Assembly: GCA_963826475.1 (NCBI GenBank)
Contig: CAWGXC010000003.1
Span: 1,488,001-1,552,000 of the forward strand
From: RHKX01 sp963826475
GTDB taxonomy: Bacteria > Actinomycetota > Thermoleophilia > Solirubrobacterales > 70-9
Direction of reading: 5' to 3'
DNA: 64,000 nucleotides
Part shown: positions 8,821-17,787 of the stretch, one piece after another
How positions within the stretch are numbered: position 1 is the first letter of the stretch
Layout of the letters: each line of letters begins with the position of its first letter
Position numbers and translations under genes: made by a program
Notes under the pieces: model-generated
Seen by the model: the letters and a program-made list of their open reading frames with translations, nothing else
Told to the model about the DNA's origin: nothing
The model's database searches: none

Positions 8821-8855
8821 CTGCGGACAAAGTTGTACGAAACCTTTGTCCGCAG
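8821..8855 (-). terminator. 12-bp perfect inverted repeat after the methyltransferase gene
   Basis: CTGCGGACAAAG (8821-8832) and CTTTGTCCGCAG (8844-8855) are exact inverse complements with an 11-base spacer containing TTGTACGAAA. It begins three bases past the stop of the methyltransferase gene, so a terminator hairpin is the simplest reading. Its position 64 bases upstream of potA means it could also be an operator. Confidence 0.55.
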
Positions 8856-8858
8856 TGG

Positions 8859-9752
8859 CTAGGAAGGGGCCGTCGCCGTGACGATCCAGGTCGAGGCCAT
8901 CGCCATGACGCCCTCCGGACCTTCCCCGAACTCGCTCAGCGCGTCGCGGATCTCGGCCTCGAGCGTCGGCCTGATCTCCTCCGCCTTCTCGCCCGTGAGC
9001 CGGATCACCTCAGCCGCTGGGCCGATGGCCATGTTGAAGCGGACGGCGTGATCGAGGTCCCTCCCGATCTTGATCGGGAGGTCGCAGCGCCGCAGCGTGA
9101 TCGCCTCGAATCCCGCGACACGAAGCTGCTCCGTGACCGTGTCGGCGTTCGCCATCGAAAACGGTCCGGGGCCGCATGTGGGCTCGTCAGATTCCTCCGG
9201 CTCCTCGAGGTACTTGTCAACGACGAGCTCGGCACGGTGGACCCAGGGGTTGTCGAGCTTGCGCCGCCAGACGACGCCGACGAGCAGGCCGCCGGGAACG
9301 AGCGAGTCGCGGATGTTGCGCAGAGCCGCGACGGGATTGGCGAAGAACATGATCCCCATTCGCGAGAACGCGTAGTCGAACGGTCCCCCGAGATCCATGA
9401 TCTGAACGTCGCCGGCGCGGAAGCTGACGTTGGCTACCCCCTTCTCCCGCGCGTCGTGGATCGAAGCCTCGACGAACGGCATGGAGACGTCGACTCCGAC
9501 CGCCTCTCCCTCGGCTCCGATCAGGCCGGCGAGCGCTTGCGTCGTGTCGCCGAATCCGCAGCCGATGTCGAGCACCCGGTCCCCGCGCCCAGGCGGATAG
9601 GCCTCCAGCGCCGCCTTGCCGTGAAGGGCGAGACTCGTCGCGATCAGGTCGCGGAACTCGAGGAAACGATCGAAGAGCACCCCGCTCCAGGCCTCCGTGG
9701 CCTCCTCGTTCTCCGCGGCCACCACGCCCTTGCTTGCGGCACCGGACTCCAT
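8859..9752 (-). CDS. class I SAM-dependent methyltransferase
   Basis: A 297-residue Rossmann-fold methyltransferase. Motif I is RVLDIGCGFGDTTQAL, motif II VGVDVSMPFVE, and the acidic post-II stretch FRAGDVQIMDL precedes FDYAFSRMGIMFF. The acceptor is unknown. The upstream GTG at 9779 is in frame, but the ATG at 9752 is preceded by TACGAT and exactly six bases, so I take 9752 as a leaderless start. The gene is divergent from an NTF2-like gene at 9789. Confidence 0.85.
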   Translation of the reverse strand: MESGAASKGVVAAENEEATEAWSGVLFDRFLEFRDLIATSLALHGKAALEAYPPGRGDRVLDIGCGFGDTTQALAGLIGAEGEAVGVDVSMPFVEASIHDAREKGVANVSFRAGDVQIMDLGGPFDYAFSRMGIMFFANPVAALRNIRDSLVPGGLLVGVVWRRKLDNPWVHRAELVVDKYLEEPEESDEPTCGPGPFSMANADTVTEQLRVAGFEAITLRRCDLPIKIGRDLDHAVRFNMAIGPAAEVIRLTGEKAEEIRPTLEAEIRDALSEFGEGPEGVMAMASTWIVTATAPS

Positions 9753-9788
9753 CACGCGATCGTACGCCCCTTTTGTCACAATCGTCGC
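9753..9788. promoter_or_regulatory. 36-bp divergent promoter region
   Basis: On the minus strand TACGAT (9759-9764) stands six bases before the methyltransferase ATG. On the plus strand CACAAT (9777-9782) stands six bases before the GTG at 9789. Neither gene has a Shine-Dalgarno sequence, so both appear to be leaderless. Confidence 0.5.
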
Positions 9789-10160
9789 GTGAACGAGACG
9801 ACGACAGTCGGAGCCGAGTTCGCCAGGGCGCTTGCGGCGAAGGACTTCGGCCGGATCCGCTCACTGCTGGCCCCCGAGATCGACTTCCGGGGGCTGACTC
9901 CGAGCCGTGACTGGCAGGCGAGCGATCCGGACTCGGTCGTCACGGACGTCCTGCAGCAGTGGTTCGAGGACTCCGACGAGATCGAGTCGCTCGAACACGT
10001 CGATGTGGATTCCTTCGCCGACCGCGAACGCGTCGGCTACCGCTTCCGCATCAGCAACGAGGATGGTCCGCAGGTGGTCGAGCAGCAGGCCTATCTCGCT
10101 TCGAGCGAGGGTCGGATCACCTGGATGCGGGTGGTCTGCTCGGGCTTCCGCCCGGTCTAG
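9789..10160 (+). CDS. SnoaL/NTF2-like protein
   Basis: A 123-residue protein of the NTF2-like superfamily: an N-terminal helix pair (FARALAAKDFGRIRSLLAPE) followed by the curved sheet (RVGYRFRISNEDG, VEQQAYLASSEGRITWMRVV). No catalytic residues can be assigned. Its divergent arrangement with the methyltransferase suggests a shared regulatory context only. Start GTG 9789 is supported by CACAAT six bases upstream. Confidence 0.75.
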   Translation: MNETTTVGAEFARALAAKDFGRIRSLLAPEIDFRGLTPSRDWQASDPDSVVTDVLQQWFEDSDEIESLEHVDVDSFADRERVGYRFRISNEDGPQVVEQQAYLASSEGRITWMRVVCSGFRPV

Positions 10161-10235
10161 TCGCCGCAGCCAGGGATGCGCCCCGAGCCCAGGCGCCGCT
10201 TCGCGTCCCAGACGCCATTGCCGGTCGTCGGTGTG

Positions 10236-11246
10236 TCAGTCGCGTAGACGCCAGGCCACGGGGTCGGTCCCCTCGACCTTCTCCGCCTCGCCGAGCTTTG
10301 CCAGATGGTCGAAGTAGGCGAGCACCATCTGCAGGCCCCAGCCGGCGGTGGCCGGGGTGACGTTCTCCTCGCCGAGCAGATCGGCAACGGCTTCGAACGC
10401 CGTCTTCTGACCGCTCTTGAGAGAAGCGCGGATGCGACCGAGCTGCTCAGCGACGAGGGCGCGGTTCGCCTCGATCTTGGCGTCGACGTCACGGAAGGTG
10501 CGGCCGTGGCCGGCGAGACAGAGCTTCACGTCGAGCTCCTCGACGATGTCGAGCGAGTCGAGGAACTCGCCGACCGGATCGCCGGTGTGGCCGTAGTCGA
10601 AGAACAGCGAGATCCGGCCGAGCAGGTGATCGCCGCTGATCAGCAGGCCGCTCTCGGGCTCGTGCAGAACGACGTGCGACGGCGCGTGACCGGGTGTCTC
10701 GTACGCCCGGAAGAAGCCCATGTCGGTGCCGACCTCGACCCCGTCGACGAGCTCGCGATCGGGCGGCACGACCCTGGCGATCAGCGGCTCGTCGTCCCTG
10801 TGGGATTCCTCGTAGCGCTCCAGGGCCTCGGCGGGCACGCCGCTCTGACGGGCGACCTCGATCCGCCGCTCGAGCGAGCGCTCGGGGTTCTCCGCCATGT
10901 TGCGGATGTGCTCCCACGCCGGGTGCATCCAGAGCTCGCAGCCCGCGGCGTCGACGATCGGCCCGGCGAGCCCGTAGTGATCGGTGTGGGCGTGCGTGCA
11001 GACGAGCAGCCGGATGTCGCGGAGCTTCAGCTTCGCCTGGCCGAGCGCGAGCTCGAGCTGATGAAGCCCGTCCTCACCCGCGATGCCGGTGTCGAAGAGG
11101 ACGCATCCGTCACCGCGCGAGATCGCCCAGGCATTGACGTGCGGGACGCCGGGCCACGGGCAGGGGAGTCGCAGACGCCAGACGCCGGGCAGCACCTTCT
11201 CGCTGCGGGCGACATCGTTGCGGGAATCGGTGGTGGTCGGGCTCAC
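10236..11246 (-). CDS. metallo-beta-lactamase-fold hydrolase
   Basis: A 336-residue MBL-fold enzyme. The zinc motif HxHxDH is seen as CTHAHTDHYGLAG; further ligands are the His in TPGHAPSH, the Asp in LISGDHLLG and the His in LAGHGRTF. The C-terminal extension (EQLGRIRASLKSGQKTAFEAV) resembles the winged-helix tail of LACTB2/glyoxalase-II-like MBL proteins. Thioesterase, phosphodiesterase and lactonase activities are all possible. The start is GTG 11246. Confidence 0.85.
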   Translation of the reverse strand: MSPTTTDSRNDVARSEKVLPGVWRLRLPCPWPGVPHVNAWAISRGDGCVLFDTGIAGEDGLHQLELALGQAKLKLRDIRLLVCTHAHTDHYGLAGPIVDAAGCELWMHPAWEHIRNMAENPERSLERRIEVARQSGVPAEALERYEESHRDDEPLIARVVPPDRELVDGVEVGTDMGFFRAYETPGHAPSHVVLHEPESGLLISGDHLLGRISLFFDYGHTGDPVGEFLDSLDIVEELDVKLCLAGHGRTFRDVDAKIEANRALVAEQLGRIRASLKSGQKTAFEAVADLLGEENVTPATAGWGLQMVLAYFDHLAKLGEAEKVEGTDPVAWRLRD

Positions 11247-11283
11247 GCGGAAACGTGCCCGGGGTGAGTAGAACCGCTGAGGG

Positions 11284-11655
11284 TCAAAGCTCCTCTTCCC
11301 GGCGGGCGGCTTCGTCGTCGTGACGGGCGGCGGCGTCCCCGGAACGCTTCATCGCCTTCTGGATCTCCTCCGCCTCCTGCTCCTTCTCACCGGCAACCGC
11401 CTCGTGGCGCTCGGCCTGTTCGCGATGGATCTCGGCCTCCTGATGGTGCTTGTCGGCCTCCTCCTGCGCCTGCGCGGCCTCGGGGGCGAGGCTCTCGGCG
11501 CGGCGTGCCTGGTTGTCGGCCTGCTCGCGATGCGCGCGGGCCTCGGTCCGCAGCCGCTCACGCTCCTCCCGCCTGGCCTCAGCGCGGTAGCGCAGAAAGA
11601 GCGCGACGAACAGGAGGACGACGATCACGGCAACGGCGATGAGAATTACGGTCAT
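11284..11655 (-). CDS. membrane-anchored coiled-coil protein
   Basis: A 123-residue protein with one N-terminal transmembrane helix (MTVILIAVAVIVVLLFVALF) and then an almost continuous charged helix rich in Glu, Arg, Ala and Gln (RREERERLRTEARAHREQAD). The coiled coil would lie in the cytoplasm if the short N-terminus is outside. No enzymatic domain is visible. ATG 11655 is preceded by TACGCT and six bases, a leaderless arrangement. It resembles the coiled-coil proteins at 30.7-31.9 kb in composition, though not clearly in sequence. Confidence 0.75.
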   Translation of the reverse strand: MTVILIAVAVIVVLLFVALFLRYRAEARREERERLRTEARAHREQADNQARRAESLAPEAAQAQEEADKHHQEAEIHREQAERHEAVAGEKEQEAEEIQKAMKRSGDAAARHDDEAARREEEL

Positions 11656-11688
11656 GAGCCGAGCGTACCCGTAGCTAGGGTTTGGCAC
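11656..11688. promoter_or_regulatory. 33-bp divergent leaderless promoter pair
   Basis: Minus strand: TACGCT (11662-11667), six bases, ATG 11655. Plus strand: TAGGGT (11676-11681), seven bases, ATG 11689. The two boxes are back to back with eight bases between. Confidence 0.55.
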
Positions 11689-12369
11689 ATGAGCGACAGC
11701 ACCACGAACTCGGTCCAGATCACCCGCTTCGGTGTGGTCAACGCCTACCTCGTGCGCGAGGACGACGGCTTGACGCTGATCGACGCCGTGGTCCCCGGGA
11801 GCGCGAGGGCGATTCTCGCCGCAGCGGAGAAGCTCGGCGCCCCGATCGTGCGCATCCTGCTCACCCATGCCCACGGCGATCACATCGGCTCTCTCGATGC
11901 ACTCGCCGCGAGGCTGCCGGACGCGGAGGTGCTGATCTCCGCACGCGACTCACGGCTGCTCGCCAAGGACAAGACGCTCGACCCCGGCGAGGAGGTCGGC
12001 AAGTTGCGCGGCAGCTATCCCGGCGCGAAGACCAAGCCGACGCGGACGGTCGCGGCCGGCGAGAAGGTCGGGTCACTCGAGTCGGTCGCCGCCCCCGGTC
12101 ACACCCCGGGACACCTCGCCTTCCTCGATTCCCGTGACCGCACGCTCTTCTGCGGCGACGCCTACTCGACCCTCGGCGGGGTGGCGACGACCGCCAGGAT
12201 CAATCCCCTCTTCCCGCTGGCCGGCGTCGCCACCTGGCACAAGCCGACGGCGCTCGAGACGGCGAGGACCCTACGCGCACTCGACCCCGCCGCGCTGGCG
12301 CCCGGTCACGGCAAGATCGTCAGCGCCCCGGCGGCCGCGATGGACGCTGCCATCGCCAAGGCCTCCTAG
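11689..12369 (+). CDS. metallo-beta-lactamase-fold hydrolase
   Basis: A 226-residue compact MBL-fold protein. The zinc motif is LLTHAHGDHIGSLDAL; later ligands are in AAPGHTPGHLAF, LFCGDAYS and LAPGHGKIV, so the binuclear site is complete. The small size and GHTPGH motif fit the glyoxalase II-like or quorum-lactonase-like group. The gene ends one base before the convergent desaturase gene, leaving no room for a terminator between them. Confidence 0.85.
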   Translation: MSDSTTNSVQITRFGVVNAYLVREDDGLTLIDAVVPGSARAILAAAEKLGAPIVRILLTHAHGDHIGSLDALAARLPDAEVLISARDSRLLAKDKTLDPGEEVGKLRGSYPGAKTKPTRTVAAGEKVGSLESVAAPGHTPGHLAFLDSRDRTLFCGDAYSTLGGVATTARINPLFPLAGVATWHKPTALETARTLRALDPAALAPGHGKIVSAPAAAMDAAIAKAS

Positions 12370-12370
12370 A

Positions 12371-13444
12371 TCAGGAGCTGGCGGGAACCGGGCTGGAGCT
12401 GGGCGCCTGAGCCATGCTGGCTCGGGCCTGGGCGAAGGTGACGAGGCCCTTCGAGCGCTCGTCGTACAGCTTCAGCCGCGAGCAGCGCAGCGACTTTCCG
12501 AGCGTGAGGACGGGAACCTGCTCGAAGGCCTCGATCTCGTCGTGGGCACGCTGCAGGTTGTAGTTGGGGACGCGCGAGCTCAGATGGTGGACGTGGTGGA
12601 GCCCGATGTTGCCGGTGAAGAACTGCAGGGGCTGGGGAAGCTTCAGATAGGAGCTGCCTCGCAGGGCGGCCACGGAATAATCCCAGCCGTCGGCGTTCTC
12701 CCAATAGACGTCCTCGAACTGGTGCTGAACGAAGAAGAGCCAGACGCCCGCGGTGCCGGCGAGGACCACGAGCGGCGCTTCGATCAGCAGGACGTTGACG
12801 ACGCCGAAGACGGCCATCGCCGTCCCGACCATCAAAACCACCGCGACGTTGGTCAGCTGGATGCTGTGCCGCATCTTGCCGCCCGGCTTCGATCCGGCCC
12901 AGATCCGCGGGCCGATCAGCAGCGACCAGAGCGGACCGATGCCGAACATGATCGCCGGATGGCGGAAGAGCCGGTAGAAGACGCGCGACCTGGTCGGCTT
13001 CGAGTAGTACTCAGCGACGGTCCAGGTCATCACGTCACCGGTGCCACGACGATCGAGGTCCCCCGCCGAGCCGTGATGAAAGAGGTGGCTCTGTCGCCAC
13101 TTGGCAAAGCATTGGAAGACGAGCAGGCCGAAGATCCGGCCTCCCCACCTGTTCGCCCACCTGTGCTCGAAGAGCGAGCCGTGCGTGCAGTCGTGGAAGA
13201 GGATGAAGGTGCGAAGCAGAAATCCGGCGGCCGGAAGCGAGAGGGCGAGGACCAGCCAGTACGAGGTTTCGAGCACCGAGTACATGAGTCCCCAGAGCAC
13301 GATGAAGGGGACGACCGAGGTTGCGATGTCGAGCAGCGTCCGGGAGAGGCGCGGCCGCGCGTAACTCGACATGGCCTCACGCCAGTAGGGATCGTTATCG
13401 GGAGCCGGGACGGTTCCCGCGGGGGCTATGGCCGAGTCACTCAT
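12371..13444 (-). CDS. membrane fatty acid desaturase
   Basis: A 357-residue integral-membrane di-iron desaturase. The three histidine boxes are present: HDCTH, HLFHH and HHVHH. Hydrophobic helices flank them (VVPFIVLWGLMYSVL, WLVLALSLPAAGFLL, VVLAGTAGVWLFFV). It should introduce a double bond in acyl lipids, with the position not predictable. I start at ATG 13444 (MSDSAIAPAG); residues that could be read further upstream are low-complexity and unlike the family. It is divergent from the glutamine synthetase gene. Confidence 0.9.
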   Translation of the reverse strand: MSDSAIAPAGTVPAPDNDPYWREAMSSYARPRLSRTLLDIATSVVPFIVLWGLMYSVLETSYWLVLALSLPAAGFLLRTFILFHDCTHGSLFEHRWANRWGGRIFGLLVFQCFAKWRQSHLFHHGSAGDLDRRGTGDVMTWTVAEYYSKPTRSRVFYRLFRHPAIMFGIGPLWSLLIGPRIWAGSKPGGKMRHSIQLTNVAVVLMVGTAMAVFGVVNVLLIEAPLVVLAGTAGVWLFFVQHQFEDVYWENADGWDYSVAALRGSSYLKLPQPLQFFTGNIGLHHVHHLSSRVPNYNLQRAHDEIEAFEQVPVLTLGKSLRCSRLKLYDERSKGLVTFAQARASMAQAPSSSPVPASS

Positions 13445-13584
13445 GAGGGGTCCGATTCCGCGCGCGGAGATGCATCGTAGAGAAATCCCAGGCGGGGGAA
13501 GGCAATTGTCTCCGGGCTGCAAAGGTTCTCGACGGCCACGCGAGGGGTGGTCGGCATCCGTCGCGGAGCCCCTGGAGCGCAAGA

Positions 13585-13592
13585 CTTTGTAC
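13585..13592 (+). promoter_or_regulatory. CTTTGTAC element upstream of glnA
   Basis: CTTTGTAC lies 128 bases upstream of the glutamine synthetase start, in the 275-base intergenic region 13445-13719. The same octamer occurs on the minus strand just before potA (about 8761-8768), and TTGTACGA occurs in the inverted repeat at 8821-8855. The rest of this intergenic region shows no clear promoter; a long leader is possible. Confidence 0.25.
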
Positions 13593-13719
13593 GACGGGAT
13601 AAAGGACCATCAGCCGCCAGGCTTTACCGTTGGGGGCGCACCAACCCTTTGCCCACGAAGCACGGCGGCGCTCCCGACGGGACGCGCCTTTGCCACGAGA
13701 CGAGGAGCGACCAGACCGC

Positions 13720-15879
13720 ATGACCAACATCACCAAGGCCCGCAAGCACAACCTTTCCGCCGCCTCAACGTGGAGCGCAAACGGCGGTGCCTTCGAGACG
13801 AGTGACCTCCGCGACAACGCGAAGTACGAGTACGGCGCGAACGTCTTCTCGCCCGCCGTGCAGAAGGAGCGCCTCTCCGAGGAGACCTACAAGCGGCTGC
13901 TCGAGACGCTCGAGACCGACGCGGTCCTCGATCGCTCGATCGCCGACGAGGTCGCGGACGCAATGAAGGAGTGGGCCCTCGAGCGCGGCGCCACCCATTA
14001 CACCCACATGTTCCAGCCGCTGACCGGCTCGACCGCCGAGAAGCACGACTCGTTCTTCGAGCCCGAGGGTGATTCCGGCGCGCTCGCCGGCTTCTCTGGC
14101 AAGGAGCTGATCCAGGGTGAGCCGGACGCCTCGTCATTCCCGACGGGCGGAATCCGCGCCACGTTCGAAGCACGTGGCTACACCGCCTGGGACCCGACCA
14201 GCCCCGCGTTCCTGCTCGAGAACCCGAACGGAACGCTGCTCTGCATCCCCACCGCCTTCGCCTCGTGGACCGGTGAGGCGCTCGACGCCAAGATTCCGCT
14301 GCTGCGCTCGATGGAGGCGCTATCGAAGTCGGCCGTCAAGGCCCTGCATCTGCTCGGCGACAACGACGTCGCCCACGTCTACACGACTGTGGGTCCGGAG
14401 CAGGAGTACTTCCTCATCGACGAGCAGTACTACTTCGAGCGCCCCGACCTGGTGACCACCGGCCGGACGCTGTTCGGCGCCCAGCCGCCGAAGGGCCATG
14501 AGCTCGACGACCACTACTTCGGCTCGATTCCCGAGCGCGTGCTCGCCTGCATGCTCGAGACCGAGCGCGAGCTCGTGAAGCTGGGCGTGCCGGTGAAGAC
14601 CCGTCACAACGAGGTCGCCCCGGCTCAGTACGAGTTGGCCCCGATGTTCGAGAACTCCAACCTCGGCTCAGACCACCAGATGCTGACGATGCAGATCATG
14701 CAGAACGTCGCCCGCCATTACGGGCTCGTCTGCCTCCTGCACGAGAAGCCCTTCGCCGGCGTCAACGGCTCCGGCAAGCACAACAACTGGTCGATGGGAA
14801 CCGACACCGGGACGAACCTGATGGACCCCGGGGACACCCCGGCGAAGAACGCGAGCTTCCTGTTCTTCTGCACAGCGGTGATCCAGGCGGTCAACAAGCA
14901 CCAGGGACTCCTCCGTGCCGCGGTCGCGAACATCGGCCAGGATCATCGGCTGGGAGCCAACGAGGCGCCGCCGGCGATCATCTCGATCTTCCTCGGCGCG
15001 GAGCTCGACAAGGCGTTCGAATCGATTGTCTCCGGCGAGGGCGACGGGATCACCGAGGACGCGGTCCTCGGCCTCGGTACCCCGGTGTTGCCGCCGCTGC
15101 CGATGGACGGCGGGGACCGCAACCGCACCTCGCCATTTGCCTTCACCGGCAACAAGTTCGAGTTCCGAGCGCTGGGTTCGAGCATGTCGATCGCGTTCAC
15201 GAACACGGTTCTGAACACGATCGTCGCCGAGGCCATCGATGACCTGGCGGGCAAGCTGGAGGCCAAGGTCGGCGACGGAATGGACGTCGGCGAGGCCGTC
15301 TCGGAGGTGGTCAAGGACTCCTACTCGGCGAACAAGGTGATCTGCTTCGGCGGCGACGGCTACTCCGAGGAATGGCACGCCGAGGCTCTCGAGCGCGGGC
15401 TCAAGGACCTGAAGACCACGCCCGACGCGCTCCCCGAGATCATCGCCCCCGACACGATCAAGGCGTTCGAGGACTACGCCGTGCTCTCCGAGCGCGAGCT
15501 CGAAGCTCGCTTCGAAGTCTGGGCGGAGCAGTACTCGTCGCTCGCCAACATCGAGGCGGAGACCGCCACGTCGATGGCCAAGACGATGATTCTGCCCGCG
15601 GCGATCAAATACCTCGCTCAGATCGGCGAGGCGGGTGTCTCGGCGCTCGAGGAGCAGGTGCGGCCGCTGGTCGACGAGCTGATCACGCAGATCGGCACGC
15701 TCGAGGAGGCCAACGCCTATCCCGACGGCGTCGAGGGCCTCGAGCTCGCCAAGTACGCGCGCGACAAGCAGCTGACGGCGATGGCCGACGTTCGAGTCAC
15801 CGCGGATCGGCTGGAGAAGGTCGTTGCCGACGACCTCTGGCCGCTGCCGAAGTACTCCGAGATCCTGTTCATCAAGTAG
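13720..15879 (+). CDS. glnN: type III glutamine synthetase
   Basis: A 719-residue glutamine synthetase of the GSIII (GlnN) class, about 1.6 times the length of GSI. It condenses glutamate and ammonia with ATP. Diagnostic stretches are THYTHMFQPLTGSTAEKHDS, FPTGGIRATFEARGYTAWDP, GPEQEYFLID and NGSGKHNNWSMGTDTGTNL, the last being the nucleotide/substrate-binding core. FAFTGNKFEFRALGS completes the active site. The long C-terminal helical extension (LSERELEARFEVWAEQYSSL) is typical. ATG 13720 fits the family N-terminus; GAGGAG lies about 12 bases upstream. Confidence 0.95.
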   Translation: MTNITKARKHNLSAASTWSANGGAFETSDLRDNAKYEYGANVFSPAVQKERLSEETYKRLLETLETDAVLDRSIADEVADAMKEWALERGATHYTHMFQPLTGSTAEKHDSFFEPEGDSGALAGFSGKELIQGEPDASSFPTGGIRATFEARGYTAWDPTSPAFLLENPNGTLLCIPTAFASWTGEALDAKIPLLRSMEALSKSAVKALHLLGDNDVAHVYTTVGPEQEYFLIDEQYYFERPDLVTTGRTLFGAQPPKGHELDDHYFGSIPERVLACMLETERELVKLGVPVKTRHNEVAPAQYELAPMFENSNLGSDHQMLTMQIMQNVARHYGLVCLLHEKPFAGVNGSGKHNNWSMGTDTGTNLMDPGDTPAKNASFLFFCTAVIQAVNKHQGLLRAAVANIGQDHRLGANEAPPAIISIFLGAELDKAFESIVSGEGDGITEDAVLGLGTPVLPPLPMDGGDRNRTSPFAFTGNKFEFRALGSSMSIAFTNTVLNTIVAEAIDDLAGKLEAKVGDGMDVGEAVSEVVKDSYSANKVICFGGDGYSEEWHAEALERGLKDLKTTPDALPEIIAPDTIKAFEDYAVLSERELEARFEVWAEQYSSLANIEAETATSMAKTMILPAAIKYLAQIGEAGVSALEEQVRPLVDELITQIGTLEEANAYPDGVEGLELAKYARDKQLTAMADVRVTADRLEKVVADDLWPLPKYSEILFIK

Positions 15880-15921
15880 ATAACCCCGGGCGAGCGATAC
15901 CCGACGAGCTACACGCCCTAG

Positions 15922-17247
15922 CTACGCCGTAGCGCCGGCACCCACGCGCTTGCGACCCTCCTCGATCTCCTTCGAGAGCTCGCGGAGGTAGATCTCCTGA
16001 TCCACCTGGATCGTGTGTCGCTTGGAGGCCACATAGCGCTTCTTCATCGCTGCCTGCCTCCGGTCGATGTCGCGCTCCATCGCCGCTCTGGGAGGCAGTG
16101 CGTAGCGGCCGAGGAGCGCCTCGCCGATCAGATTTCCCTGCCGTTCCGCGATCGGCATGATCGCGCCGAGCGGCTGCACCAGTCCCGGGAAGAAGAGATT
16201 CGGAACCTCGGGATGGAACATGCTGCGATAGAGGCGCAGCTCGTTGTCGCGAGCCGAGACCACGTCGTCGTCGAGAAACGGAAAGGTGATCTTGTAGCCC
16301 GTGCAATAGACGACGAGGTCGGCGTGGGCCTCCGACCCGTCGACGAAGTGGACCGTCTCGCCCTCCAGCCTCGCGATGTTCGGCTTCACCGTGATCGCCC
16401 CGTGCGCCAGCCGATCGAGGATGCGGCCGCTGACGGTCGGATGCGCCTGGCCGAACTTGTGGTCGGGCTCGGGGAGCCCGTAATCGGTCATCTTGCCGAC
16501 CTGCGTCTTGAGGATGCCCCTCATCAGCGGAAAGCGGAGCCTCGGCGGCAGACGGTCGGTAGGGCTCCTGCGGTCCAGCGGCCGACCGAATACGTACTTG
16601 GGAACGACGTGAGCACCGCGTCGAGCGGCCAGGATCGTGCTCTCGGAGTGGTAGGACGCGTCGACGGCGATGTCCATCGCGGAGTTGCCCATGCCGAGCA
16701 CGACGACGTCCTTACCGGCGAGCTGGGACTCGTGCTCGTAGGAGTGGGAGTGCATCTGCTCGCCCTCGAACGTCTCCGACCCCGGGAAGGCGGGCTCAGG
16801 CCAGCGCGGGTCCCAGTGATGGCCGTTGGCGACGATCACCGCGTCATAGCTCCGCACCTCGCCGTCGCTGGTCCGCACCTCGAAGCCGCCGCCGGGAAGT
16901 GGCTGCACGTGTTCGACGGCAAGGTTGAAATGGATGGCGTCAGCGAAGCCGAAGTGGTCAACGTAAGCATCGAAGTATTCGGCGATGTGGTCGTGGCGCG
17001 GAAAGTCGGGATACCTCGTGGGCATCGGGAAGTCGGAGAACTCCATCCGCTCCCGCGAGGTGTTGATGTGAAGCGATTTGTAGGCGGCTGAGACGCCGTT
17101 CGAGTTCCTGTAGACCCAGTTGCCGCCGATCCGGTCGCCCATCTCGAAGCAGTCGAAGTCGAGGCCCCGCTCGTGCAGCGCCTTAGCGACGGCGATGCCC
17201 GTCGATCCGGCGCCGATCAAACATGTTCGCAAGGCGCCGGCGCTCAT
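15922..17247 (-). CDS. flavin-containing monooxygenase
   Basis: A 441-residue class B flavoprotein monooxygenase. The FAD motif is LIGAGSTGIAVAKAL, followed by the ribose-binding acid in FDCFEMGDRIGGNW. The FMO fingerprint FxGxxxHxxxY is matched by FEGEQMHSHSYEH, and the NADPH Rossmann motif is VLGMGNSAMDIA. It probably oxygenates a heteroatom or ketone substrate, unidentified. The start ATG 17247 stands seven bases after TAGGCT (17255-17260, minus), a leaderless promoter. It is divergent from the phosphoesterase at 17296. Confidence 0.9.
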   Translation of the reverse strand: MSAGALRTCLIGAGSTGIAVAKALHERGLDFDCFEMGDRIGGNWVYRNSNGVSAAYKSLHINTSRERMEFSDFPMPTRYPDFPRHDHIAEYFDAYVDHFGFADAIHFNLAVEHVQPLPGGGFEVRTSDGEVRSYDAVIVANGHHWDPRWPEPAFPGSETFEGEQMHSHSYEHESQLAGKDVVVLGMGNSAMDIAVDASYHSESTILAARRGAHVVPKYVFGRPLDRRSPTDRLPPRLRFPLMRGILKTQVGKMTDYGLPEPDHKFGQAHPTVSGRILDRLAHGAITVKPNIARLEGETVHFVDGSEAHADLVVYCTGYKITFPFLDDDVVSARDNELRLYRSMFHPEVPNLFFPGLVQPLGAIMPIAERQGNLIGEALLGRYALPPRAAMERDIDRRQAAMKKRYVASKRHTIQVDQEIYLRELSKEIEEGRKRVGAGATA

Positions 17248-17295
17248 TCCCAGCAGCCTAAGCGACCGGTTCGCCGGGAGGTAGCGTTGCCCTCG
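17248..17295. promoter_or_regulatory. divergent leaderless promoters
   Basis: Minus strand TAGGCT (17255-17260) is seven bases before ATG 17247. Plus strand TAGCGT (17282-17287) is eight bases before ATG 17296. GGGAGG at 17275-17280 is too far from the plus start to be its ribosome binding site. Confidence 0.45.
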
Positions 17296-17787
17296 ATGAG
17301 CGTCGCAATCCTCGGCGACACCCACATGCCGAAGGGCTCGCGCGAGCTCCCGGAAGCCTGCGTCCGAGCGTTGACGACCGCCGACCTGATCGTCCACACC
17401 GGGGACTTCAGCGCCTCCTCGGTCCTCGCGATGCTGGAGACCATCGGGGCGCCTGTGATCGCGGTCCACGGCAACGTCGACGAGCCCGATCTGGCTGAGC
17501 GGCTTCCTCACGTAACGGAGTTCGAGCACGGTGGCGCGCGATTCGCGCTGATTCACGACGCCGGACCGAGCAAGGGCCGGCTCGAGCGGATGAGGCGGCG
17601 CTTTCCCGGCGCCGACGCCGTCCTCTTCGGGCACTCTCATCTGCCGCTGCACGAGACGGCGCCCGACGGCTTTCAGATCTTCAACCCGGGCAGCCCCACC
17701 GAGCGCCGGAGAGCGCCCAGGCGCTCCTTCGGCGGAGCGGTCGTCGGCCCGGGCGGCCGACCGAGGTTCGAGCACGTCTGGCTCTAG
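17296..17787 (+). CDS. YfcE/MJ0936-type metallophosphoesterase
   Basis: A 163-residue calcineurin-like phosphodiesterase. The metal ligands are seen in ILGDTHMP, VHTGDF, VHGNVDEPD, LIHDAG and FGHSHLPL, followed by FNPGSPTERRR, the usual C-terminal mark of the YfcE/MJ0936 group. Activity on small phosphodiesters is likely, and the physiological substrate is unknown. The 3' end overlaps the convergent dehydrogenase gene by four bases. Confidence 0.9.
   Translation: MSVAILGDTHMPKGSRELPEACVRALTTADLIVHTGDFSASSVLAMLETIGAPVIAVHGNVDEPDLAERLPHVTEFEHGGARFALIHDAGPSKGRLERMRRRFPGADAVLFGHSHLPLHETAPDGFQIFNPGSPTERRRAPRRSFGGAVVGPGGRPRFEHVWL

Noticed and set aside
8751..10160. 469-codon plus-strand frame containing the NTF2-like protein
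   Set aside because: The part before 9789 is antisense to the methyltransferase; only the final 123 residues look like a real protein.
13445..13719. Riboswitch upstream of the glutamine synthetase
   Set aside because: Only short unremarkable stems were found and no known glutamine-riboswitch core could be recognised.
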